Source: an uncultured Lachnospiraceae bacterium
Lineage (GTDB): Bacteria > Bacillota > Clostridia > Lachnospirales > Lachnospiraceae
Assembly: GCA_910577785.1 (NCBI GenBank)
Contig: CAJTNT010000011.1
Location: 1-21,395, forward strand
Length of the DNA: 21,395 bases
Direction: 5' to 3'
Part shown: one piece after another, positions 14,700 to 21,395 of the stretch
Layout of the letters: every line of letters begins with the position of its first letter
Position numbering within the stretch: position 1 is the stretch's first letter
Position numbers and translations under genes: made by a program
The notes under the pieces: model-generated
Databases searched by the model: none
What the model was told of the DNA's origin: nothing
What the model saw: the letters and a program-made list of their open reading frames with translations, nothing else

Positions 14700-16502
14700 T
14701 TATTTTTTAATCTTCCCGCTTTTCCTGGCGCTGCTCCATGCGCCGGTGAGCTTCTGGGTTTTGCCGCTGATCTTGGCGTTTTTATAGGAACGCACCCTCA
14801 CGTAGTATGCCTTGCCTTTGGCCAGCTTGGAAATTGTCTTGGATATTGTTTTATTCTTTTTCACCGTCAGGGTTTTGACGCCTTTTTTAAATTTCTTGTC
14901 CGTGCTGTACTGGATCTGGTAGCCATCGGCTCTGGTGTCTTTCTTCCAGGCCAGCTTGAGCTTCCTGCCTTTTACCGTCTTTATGGATTTGATTTTCTGC
15001 TGCGCGGGGGCTGCCTTGATGGTGATTTTTATGCTCGCCTTGCTGTAATTGGCGGTTTCAGCGGCCTGTACGGTGATGGTCGCTGCACCTGTCCCTTTGA
15101 TGGTTACTTTGCCGCTCTTTATGGCTGCCACTTTGGCGTTCGAGGTCTTATATGACAGCTTGCCATTTCCAGCCTTCAGCTTGGCGTTTAGCTTGAAGGC
15201 TTTGCTGCCGTAGGGCTTACTGTAGGATTTGGTATAGGAGGCAAATTTCTGGGCGGCCTTGCGTATGGTAAAATTCTTAGTCACTGTCCCTGTGTAGCCG
15301 CCTTTGCCAGTGATGGTAACGGTGGCTGTGCCGGCATTTGTGTTGTTCTTGTATGCAGTGGTGTAATCCGTTCCTTCCCGGAGCAGGCTTCCCCCATCGC
15401 GTACGGTAATGGACGGGATCCTGGGCGTTCCATTATAGGTGTAGGCCTGCTGGCTTAGGGAAACTTGGCTGGCCGCAAGCTGCTTCCGTTCTGGCACAGG
15501 GGGCTGGCTGTTGGGGATGAAGGGGATATTCTGGCTCTGCGCATAGGTCTGGGCATAAGAGCCCTCCTCCCCGTAAATCTTGAGATTTTGGCAGCCCTGG
15601 AATGCATTTTCGCCAATCTCTGCCACATGCGCGGAAAGCGTAATTGCTTCCAGGCTGGCGCAGCCTTGGAAGGTTTCCTTGGGGAGAACTGTCAGGTTCT
15701 GCGGCAGGGTTACGGATTCCAGAAGAGGGCAGCCAGAAAATACGCCAACGCCCAAGGAGGCAACGCTATCCGGGAGGGCAGCGGAGGCCAGGGCGGCGCT
15801 GTCTGTGAAGGCATAATCCCCAATGCTGGTAAGCGTAGACGGGAAAGCGATACTGGACAAGAGCGGGCAGTGAGCCAGGGCTTCTTCCCCAATATGGGCG
15901 AGGCCCTCCGGGAGGGCAACCGCTTCTAGCTTCCCGCATTCACGGAAAGCCAGGTCTTTGATTTCGGTAAGGCCTGCGGGCAGGGAAATGCTGGACAGGC
16001 TGCTGCAGGACTCGAAAGCGCTCTCCCCGATCGAGACAACGCCTGCCGGAACCGTCACCGACTGTACACGGCTATTGAAAAATGCCCTGTCACCGATGGC
16101 AGTGACGCCTGCGGGTATGGCAACCTCCGTGTCACGGCCATTGTATTTAACGAGGACGCCGTCTGTAATCTCGAAATCTTCTGCATTGGGGGCTTCTGGC
16201 TGGCCGGATAGTTCTTGTTCTAATGATTCGGATACTGCGGATGTTTCCTGCTGCTCCAATGCTTCGGTTACTGCGGATGTTTCCTGCTGCACAGATAATT
16301 CTGGCATCCCCTGGGCAGAAACAGGCGGGGCAGAAAGAGCGAGCGCCGCGCTTAGCGCAATGGCCATAACAGGCTTTTGCCATATACTGCCCTTTCGGAC
16401 ATGATGAGGGCAATCATACGAGGACATCTCATGGGGCGTTGCATTGTGAATCTTCGCGCTGTGGGTTTTTGTATTATGGATTCTTACATTATGAATTTTC
16501 AT
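14700..16502 (-). CDS. BspA-like leucine-rich-repeat surface protein
   Basis: This is a 600-residue exported protein. The start at ATG 16502 is supported by AAAGGAG (16519-16513) ten bases upstream. Residues 2-25 form five tandem pentapeptides of pattern [KR]-[IT]-H-N-x. The hydrophobic signal core (VMAIALSAALALSAPPVSA) spans 45-63 with likely cleavage after VSA. A Glu/Ser/Gln spacer (66-105) follows, then about eight LRR_5 (BspA) repeats at ~115-335, each with a pattern like IGDRAFFNS...LPAGLTEI. Next come an MBG/YDG-like domain (~350-415; YTYNGTPRIPS, NAGTATVTITG), a Big_2-like domain (~420-497) and a lysine-rich fibronectin-III-like end (~500-600). No sortase or membrane anchor is seen; the very basic C-terminus could bind wall polymers. 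BspA-like repeats in other bacteria mediate binding to host proteins. It is followed after 36 bp by an AAA/DUF1703 gene. Confidence 0.88.
   Translation of the reverse strand: MKIHNVRIHNTKTHSAKIHNATPHEMSSYDCPHHVRKGSIWQKPVMAIALSAALALSAPPVSAQGMPELSVQQETSAVTEALEQQETSAVSESLEQELSGQPEAPNAEDFEITDGVLVKYNGRDTEVAIPAGVTAIGDRAFFNSRVQSVTVPAGVVSIGESAFESCSSLSSISLPAGLTEIKDLAFRECGKLEAVALPEGLAHIGEEALAHCPLLSSIAFPSTLTSIGDYAFTDSAALASAALPDSVASLGVGVFSGCPLLESVTLPQNLTVLPKETFQGCASLEAITLSAHVAEIGENAFQGCQNLKIYGEEGSYAQTYAQSQNIPFIPNSQPPVPERKQLAASQVSLSQQAYTYNGTPRIPSITVRDGGSLLREGTDYTTAYKNNTNAGTATVTITGKGGYTGTVTKNFTIRKAAQKFASYTKSYSKPYGSKAFKLNAKLKAGNGKLSYKTSNAKVAAIKSGKVTIKGTGAATITVQAAETANYSKASIKITIKAAPAQQKIKSIKTVKGRKLKLAWKKDTRADGYQIQYSTDKKFKKGVKTLTVKKNKTISKTISKLAKGKAYYVRVRSYKNAKISGKTQKLTGAWSSARKSGKIKK
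16428..16499 (-). repeat. 15-bp tandem repeat encoding histidine pentapeptides
   Basis: Codons 2-25 of the LRR protein gene are tandem units of five codons: KIHNV, RIHNT, KTHSA, KIHNA, then a diverged TPHE. The third position is always His. The repeat lies in the unusually long n-region, ahead of the signal peptide core. Confidence 0.7.
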
Positions 16503-16630
16503 ATGATATATTCTCCTTTGCTTTGTCATTTTGCTGTTATTGTAACATGCAAATCGCTTTTTTTCCATATGAAATAGTTGTATATACGCCAATTTTTTTG
16601 TATATCCAAAAATACATTGTTGGTATTTTC

Positions 16631-16659
16631 TTGACATGTCAAATATTGTTCTATACAAT
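16631..16659 (+). promoter_or_regulatory. Promoter of the + strand AAA/DUF1703 gene
   Basis: Consensus TTGACA (16631-16636), a 17-base spacer and TACAAT (16654-16659) lie about 50 bases before ATG 16712. The -35 box is half of a perfect 12-bp palindrome, TTGACATGTCAA (16631-16642), so its mirror image offers a -35 box to the divergent LRR gene or an operator site. A matching - strand -10 at the right distance is weak. A second - strand candidate nearer the LRR gene (a TATATA-type -10 around 16580) is possible. Confidence 0.7.
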
Positions 16660-16711
16660 GATAACAGGGCACACCTTATTTACTGAATAGGATACCAGGG
16701 AGGGATCCGCC

Positions 16712-18391
16712 ATGGGCATTTATTTCGACAGCAAAACAGCTTATACCTTGTACAAAAGGGAGACAAAGAAGCCCTACTTTATTGATAAATCTGCATTGAT
16801 CGGGGAACTGCTGCCGCTTGTGGAAGAAGGCGGATCCTATCTCTGCATTACTAGGCCCAGGCGCTTTGGGAAGACAATGGCCGCCAATATGATTGCGTCC
16901 TTTTTCTCCAGGGCCTGTGACGCCTCGGATATTTTTGATTCCCTGTGCATTGCAAGAGAACAGACGCCCTCCATGCTTCTGCACAGGAACCGCTACCCCG
17001 TCATCCATATCCCCTTCAATGATATGATGTATCCCTGCGCTTCCTATGCGGATTATATCTGGCAGATTGAGGAACAATTGCTTCTAGACCTGAAGGCTGC
17101 GTACCCGCAGGCTGGGCTGGAAGGAGTATCCTCTGCTGCTGCGGCTTTGTTAAAAATATATGCCGCGGATGATTCCGCCCAATTTCTCTTTGTATTGGAT
17201 GAATGGGACTTTATTTTCCACCAGCCTTTTATATCAGAAGCGGACAAGCGGGCATATCTCATGTATTTAAGAAACCTGCTGAAAGACCGCCCCTATGTAC
17301 TCCTGGCATATATGACAGGCATCCTGCCGATTGCCAAATATTCCAGCGGTTCTGAGCTGAATATGTTCCAGGAATATACGATGGCCTCTGAGGAACGGTT
17401 TTCGGCATACTTTGGTTTTACTGAGGAAGAAGTAGATTTATTGTTTGCACGCCACCTGTCCAGAAATGTTATCCCGGCCGCTTCTGCACACATCATACAA
17501 GGCAGCAAATTTCAGGGGCAGGCAAATGCTGTGACACGGGAAGGGCTGAAAGGCTGGTACGATGGATACCATACAAAGGGCGGGATGCGGCTCTATAACC
17601 CCCGCTCTGTGGTAATGGCCCTGCAAAATAATAATCTTGGCAATTATTGGACTGGCTCCGGGCCTTATGATGAAATCTTCCATTATATTGGGCAGAATGT
17701 CGATGCTGTGAGGGATGATTTAGCCTTGATGGTTTCTGGCGTCCCCGTCCCGGCTAAAATTCGGGAGTATGCAGCAACTTCGCAGAACCTGTCTACAAAA
17801 GAAGAGATTTTCTCTGCAATGGTGGTATATGGATTTTTAAATTATGAAAATGGAAAGGTTTCCATTCCCAACCAAGAGCTGATGGATAAATTTGTAGAAA
17901 TGCTGCAAAAGGAACCGTCCCTGGGCTATGTCCACCGTCTGGCAAAGGAATCCCAGCGTATGCTGAAGGCAACTTTGGCCGGGGACACCAACACGATGGA
18001 AGAAATCCTCACATTCGTCCACAATACAGAGATACCGCTTCTGTCCTATAACCATGAAACAGAACTGACCGCCGTGGTAAACCTGGCTTATCTGGCAGCC
18101 CGGGATTTTTACCATATCGAACGGGAAGATAAAGCTGGGACTGGATATGTAGATTTCATCTTTTACCCGCTGGCGAACAGGAATGCGGACTGCCTCATCC
18201 TGGAATTAAAGGTGGATCACAGCCCCGATGAGGCCATCCAGCAGATAAAAGAGAAACACTATGCCCTGCGCTTCCAGGGGAAGCTGGGAGAAGAGAGATA
18301 CTATACAGGCAGGATTTTGGGGATAGGGATTGGCTACCAGAAAAAGGAAAAACGGCACCGTTGCAAGGTAGAAGTTCTGCAATTAATGTAA
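16712..18391 (+). CDS. AAA-ATPase-like / DUF1703 (PD-(D/E)xK) protein, second paralogue
   Basis: This 559-residue protein has the same architecture as the - strand gene at 12957-14663 but is a diverged paralogue. Its motifs are PYFIDKSALI near residue 21, Walker A-like TRPRRFGKT (47-55), Walker B VLDEWD (161-166), family motif GWYDGYHTKG (281-290), and the C-terminal GYVDFIFYP and LILELKVD with D481 and ELK (498-500) as the nuclease-like core. The start is firm, with AGGGAGGG just upstream of ATG 16712. It is monocistronic, transcribed away from the LRR gene from a strong promoter and convergent with the VWA operon. No terminator is obvious in 18392-18470. All key residues appear intact. Role unknown. 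Confidence 0.9.
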   Translation: MGIYFDSKTAYTLYKRETKKPYFIDKSALIGELLPLVEEGGSYLCITRPRRFGKTMAANMIASFFSRACDASDIFDSLCIAREQTPSMLLHRNRYPVIHIPFNDMMYPCASYADYIWQIEEQLLLDLKAAYPQAGLEGVSSAAAALLKIYAADDSAQFLFVLDEWDFIFHQPFISEADKRAYLMYLRNLLKDRPYVLLAYMTGILPIAKYSSGSELNMFQEYTMASEERFSAYFGFTEEEVDLLFARHLSRNVIPAASAHIIQGSKFQGQANAVTREGLKGWYDGYHTKGGMRLYNPRSVVMALQNNNLGNYWTGSGPYDEIFHYIGQNVDAVRDDLALMVSGVPVPAKIREYAATSQNLSTKEEIFSAMVVYGFLNYENGKVSIPNQELMDKFVEMLQKEPSLGYVHRLAKESQRMLKATLAGDTNTMEEILTFVHNTEIPLLSYNHETELTAVVNLAYLAARDFYHIEREDKAGTGYVDFIFYPLANRNADCLILELKVDHSPDEAIQQIKEKHYALRFQGKLGEERYYTGRILGIGIGYQKKEKRHRCKVEVLQLM

Positions 18392-18470
18392 CACAGGAAC
18401 GCGTTTCTGCCTGGGCCTTCCCGCTTCCTCCGCGCCCGTTGTGCCACTTATTACTCCGGCGGTTAAATAC

Positions 18471-19676
18471 TTATTTCCTCTTCTCAAATTCCTTGCGGAA
18501 AGATGCCAGATCCTGCCCTTTCAGCGCCCGTTCCAGAAGGGTGGGGAGCATCTGCGGGCTGCAGGCAAAGCAGGGGATGGAAAGGCTTGCCACCCGTTCC
18601 GCCATCTGGGCATCGTAATAGGGCTTGCCGCCGTCTGCAATCGCCAGCAGGCAGGCCACGGTCACCCCGGATTCCTTCAGTTCCTTCAGGCGGCGGAGCA
18701 GGGACGCCCGGTTGCCCCCTTCTTCAAGGTCTGTAATCAGGAAGAACAAGGTTTTGGCCGGATTTTCTACGAATTTCTGGCAGTAGGCAACGGACTGGTC
18801 AATGTTGGTGCCGCCCCCCAGCTGGAAACCAAACAGCAGGTCGACAGGATCTTCGCATTTCTCTGTCAAATCTACCACCTTGGTGTCAAAAGCCACGATA
18901 TGGGTGCGTATGGCCGCCATACTTGCCAAAATACAGCTCATAATCGAAGAATAAATCACGGATTCCCCCATGGAGCCGCTCTGATCTACATCCAAAATAA
19001 TCGTCCACTGTTTGGACGGCGCTGTGGTCGTGCGGTCAAAGAAATAAAAATGCTCCGGCACAATCGTGCCAAGCTCAGGGTTATAATTCTTCAGGTTGCG
19101 CCGGATGGTCAGGGGAAAATCCATCGCGGAGGCGGAGGGAATCGGCGAATGCATGCGGCGGTTCACCGCAGATGTGACTGCCCGGCGGATATCTGCCTCT
19201 AACAGCTTGTTGATTTCCTCTACGATTTTAGCAATAAATGCCCGCACGCTCTCTTTGGAGCGTTGGGGGATCTGGTCTTTGAGCATCAGGATGGCCGAAG
19301 CCAGGCTGATATCCGGCTCCACATGTTCCAGCAGTTCCGGCTCAAACAGCAGCTGGCGCAGGCCGCAGCGCTCCATAGCGTCTGACTGTATCACTGTCAC
19401 CAAGTCTTTTTCAAACAGCGTGCGCACATCCCCCAGCCAGCGGCTGATCTGGGGATTGGACGGCCCGTTGCCTGCCCCCCTGCCAGAGCCGAAGCCGCCG
19501 GATTCGCTGCGGTTATAAATCGCGGCCAGCGCCTGATCCATCAAAGCCTGCTCTTCACTCAGGGAAACTGCCTGTTGGCCATTCATGGCGGCAAACTGCT
19601 GATTGCTCTCTGTCCCCAGGATCAGCCGCCAGCGTTTGATCCGTTCCAGTTCCTGTTTGGTCGGTGTTGTATCCAT
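18471..19676 (-). CDS. VWA-domain protein of a MoxR/VWA/DUF5682 cluster (YehP-like)
   Basis: This 401-residue cytoplasmic protein has no signal peptide. The N-terminal half (1-220) is helical, with a Gly-rich linker at ~59-73. The C-terminal half is a von Willebrand A domain with a complete metal site: DQSGSMG (D231, S233, S235), GGGTN (T290) and ITDLEEGG (D316). Such proteins pair with MoxR-type AAA ATPases, and VWA domains bind protein partners through the metal site. The gene starts at ATG 19676 with GAAAGGA upstream, 35 bp after the DUF5682 gene, clearly in one operon. The order resembles E. coli yehL-yehM-yehP-yehQ. A yehQ-like SWIM gene does not follow here; the next gene is convergent and unrelated. 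Codon use is GC-rich compared with the middle of the window. Confidence 0.88.
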   Translation of the reverse strand: MDTTPTKQELERIKRWRLILGTESNQQFAAMNGQQAVSLSEEQALMDQALAAIYNRSESGGFGSGRGAGNGPSNPQISRWLGDVRTLFEKDLVTVIQSDAMERCGLRQLLFEPELLEHVEPDISLASAILMLKDQIPQRSKESVRAFIAKIVEEINKLLEADIRRAVTSAVNRRMHSPIPSASAMDFPLTIRRNLKNYNPELGTIVPEHFYFFDRTTTAPSKQWTIILDVDQSGSMGESVIYSSIMSCILASMAAIRTHIVAFDTKVVDLTEKCEDPVDLLFGFQLGGGTNIDQSVAYCQKFVENPAKTLFFLITDLEEGGNRASLLRRLKELKESGVTVACLLAIADGGKPYYDAQMAERVASLSIPCFACSPQMLPTLLERALKGQDLASFRKEFEKRK

Positions 19677-19711
19677 GCCTATTAAATCCTTTCTGTTGCT
19701 TATTTCTCTAT

Positions 19712-21395
19712 TTAAATATCCCCAAAATCAAAGTCATCCAGCCCGTCCAGCATTTCCTGCGCCTCGTCGCTCAGCGGCGCATTGACGGCCTCGCTGACCT
19801 GCTGGGGGTTCAGCTGCCACAGCTCGCCCAGGTTTTCTGCAATATCGCTCTTCTCCCGGGCGGTAAAGTCTGCAAACGCCCGCCGCAGGAACAGCAGCGC
19901 CCGCTTAAATTCCTCATCGTCCAGGGTGTCCAGGTAATGATCCAGGCTCTCCCATAGGCCCATGCGGGTAATCAGCGCATAGCGGTTCTTCATCGAAAGA
20001 CCCTCAAACCACCCCGCGCCCAGGTCTGCAGGAATGCCTTTGGAGAGCCTTCGCCCTACCTTTCGTTCCAGTTCTTCGTTGCTCATCTTGCCCCGTTCCA
20101 GCAAGATGGCAGCCGCATAGCCGGATACCTTGGTGTTGAGGTCGTCCCGGTCTGCAATCTCCTCCAATACCTGCAGCCAGCGTTCCTCCGGCAGGAAGTC
20201 ATGGTGCAGCGCCGCCTCGTTGAGCAGCCCGACGCCCTCAATGATTGCGCGGGAGGCATTGTCGTCACAGACACAGCTCCCTGGCAGCAGCAGGCAGGCG
20301 CGCAGGAAGAGCTGGCCGAATACCGGCGCCAGCGCCTCGCTGGGAATTTTGCGGATATTGCCATATTGGATAACCAGGGACAGGCTGTGGACCGTTGCCG
20401 CAATTTCTTCCACCGCCGCCGCTTCCACAGCGATTTTCTGCAGCGCGGCGGTCGCATAGCTGACAGTCTCCGGCATCCCGCAGAGGAAGGATTCCTCAAT
20501 TACCTTTGCCACGCCGGCAATGCTCTCCCCCTGTTCCACGGCCTCTTTCATCTGGAAGGAAGCGGCCTGCAGGATGGTGTCTCCTTTCAGCTGCGCTTCC
20601 ACAATCTCAATTTCCGCCTCCGGCGTCCAGCGCAGCACCCAATGCTCCGCCCAGGTGGCTTTTTCCTGCTGCACCTTCTGCCAGTTGACGAAGGATACCC
20701 CCAGCACCCGCAGGCGGTGGAGGAAGAAGGAACGCTCCCTGTCCAGGAAGGCTGATTTCTCAGACTTTACCGTTAATTTCTCCCGCAAGTCCAAGTGCAG
20801 ATCCTCTGCCGTCACGGTACAATAACGCCTGAGATTGAGGCTGTCCAACTGATGGTAAAAATCATTTTGGATGGAGGTACGGCTGATCCCTTGGGGCAGG
20901 GAGCCTATGGCCGTGCCAATTTCCGTATCGGCCACCGCCTGGGCAATTTCCCCAAAATTCCCATGCCCCATACAGGTGACAGCAGCATCGCGCAGGTCAC
21001 GCAGGGCGGGAATCTGATCGCCATGAAGCCCCGCCAGGGAAAAAGCCAGGCGCACTGCCTCAATCACTTCTGCCGAGGATACCATATTCCCATGCCCTCG
21101 CTGCCAGGCCGCCAGCCGGGACAGGTAGCTGCGCGCCGCATAGTCCGCCTCCCCGGCCTGGAACGCCTGCCACAGCAGCCCATAATACGCCGGCGCTTTG
21201 TTGCCGGCGCCATAGCCGGAACGGGAAGACAGGCGGTAATAGGAATACGGCATCAAGGTCTTCTGCACATCCACGGACGGGAGCTTTTTGATTTCCTGGT
21301 CGCTTAAGCCGGGCTGGCCATTCCTAAGCCCTGCCGTATGGTAAGCGCCTGTCACCACCACCAGCTTCTCCGGCGCAATGCCCTCTTCCAGCGCC
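19712..21395 (-). CDS. DUF5682-family protein (YehM-like), 5' end outside window
   Basis: The frame is open from the window edge to TAA 19714-19712 and gives about 561 C-terminal residues. The first visible residues, ALEEGIAPEKLVVVTGAYH, run straight through the edge, so the gene is partial and the GTG at 21361 is not the start. The GAYH motif and the following variable helical region match my recollection of DUF5682 proteins, usually 700-800 residues, so roughly a quarter is missing. The rest is helical, ends in an acidic tail (LDDFDFGDI), and has no membrane segment. It lies 35 bp upstream of the VWA gene in the same operon. In related clusters a MoxR-type AAA ATPase gene comes just upstream, which would be beyond 21395. 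The biochemical activity of the family is unknown. Confidence 0.78.
   Translation of the reverse strand, partial: ALEEGIAPEKLVVVTGAYHTAGLRNGQPGLSDQEIKKLPSVDVQKTLMPYSYYRLSSRSGYGAGNKAPAYYGLLWQAFQAGEADYAARSYLSRLAAWQRGHGNMVSSAEVIEAVRLAFSLAGLHGDQIPALRDLRDAAVTCMGHGNFGEIAQAVADTEIGTAIGSLPQGISRTSIQNDFYHQLDSLNLRRYCTVTAEDLHLDLREKLTVKSEKSAFLDRERSFFLHRLRVLGVSFVNWQKVQQEKATWAEHWVLRWTPEAEIEIVEAQLKGDTILQAASFQMKEAVEQGESIAGVAKVIEESFLCGMPETVSYATAALQKIAVEAAAVEEIAATVHSLSLVIQYGNIRKIPSEALAPVFGQLFLRACLLLPGSCVCDDNASRAIIEGVGLLNEAALHHDFLPEERWLQVLEEIADRDDLNTKVSGYAAAILLERGKMSNEELERKVGRRLSKGIPADLGAGWFEGLSMKNRYALITRMGLWESLDHYLDTLDDEEFKRALLFLRRAFADFTAREKSDIAENLGELWQLNPQQVSEAVNAPLSDEAQEMLDGLDDFDFGDI

Noticed and set aside
18441..19202. 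A 253-codon + strand open frame opposite the VWA gene
   Set aside because: It lies wholly antisense to a well-supported VWA domain gene with intact MIDAS motifs in GC-rich DNA, where antisense frames stay open by chance. Its product has no recognisable domain.
20201..20755. A 184-codon + strand open frame opposite the DUF5682 gene
   Set aside because: Antisense shadow in GC-rich coding DNA. There is no ribosome site and its composition is not protein-like.
1..21395. CRISPR arrays, tRNA or rRNA genes
   Set aside because: I saw no regularly spaced direct repeats with unique spacers and no cloverleaf or rRNA-like sequence. The repeated coding stretches at 9700-11700 are protein-level duplications.

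Overview
The window looks like a chromosomal accessory region of a gut Clostridia-type Firmicute, most likely a member of the Lachnospiraceae. The reasons are the strong AGGAGG-type ribosome sites, the TTGACA/TATAAT-type promoters, two AAA-ATPase/DUF1703 proteins, a BspA-like leucine-rich surface protein, and a giant secreted protein with CxxC modules of the kind common in gut clostridia. Assignment below family level is not possible from the sequence. Base composition is uneven. Positions ~2200-4600 are very AT-rich and ~18400-21395 are GC-rich, so the window is a patchwork of different origins.

Region 1 (1-2550) is a scar zone. The tail of an unidentified + strand gene ends at 102 and is followed by a bidirectional terminator. 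A complete ISL3-family insertion sequence lies at 355-2205. It abuts the promoter, ribosome site and first 13 codons of a - strand gene whose remainder is gone. Next to this is a short broken + strand fragment that resembles the N-terminus of an IS1634-type transposase.

Region 2 (2547-4364) is a two-gene, AT-rich AAA-ATPase/RloB module, the architecture of RloA/RloB and AbiL-type phage-defence pairs. The ATPase gene is intact and has a clear promoter and ribosome site. Its RloB partner has an in-frame amber codon and a lost C-terminus, so the system is probably dead. An arrayed palindrome lies upstream, and half-sites of the same sequence flank the IS.

Region 3 (4370-12757) is one - strand transcription unit. 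A promoter at 12730-12757 is followed by a leader of about 570 nt with mutually exclusive base-pairing segments. Then comes a 2483-residue secreted protein (signal peptide, acidic spacer, duplicated beta-helix-like region, about 14 Cys-pair modules, two InlB/Flg_new-like repeats), a hairpin, a 32-codon peptide gene with a strong ribosome site, and a terminator.

Region 4 (12803-18391) holds a - strand pair: a BspA-like LRR surface protein gene and, 36 bp downstream, an AAA-ATPase-like/DUF1703 gene. A second AAA-ATPase-like/DUF1703 paralogue is divergent on the + strand. The divergent promoter zone contains a palindrome that overlaps the -35 box.

Region 5 (18471-21395) contains a VWA (MIDAS) protein gene and, upstream of it in the same operon, a DUF5682-family gene cut by the window edge. 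Together they are part of a MoxR/VWA/DUF5682 cluster like E. coli yehLMPQ. The MoxR-type ATPase is expected just beyond the right edge.
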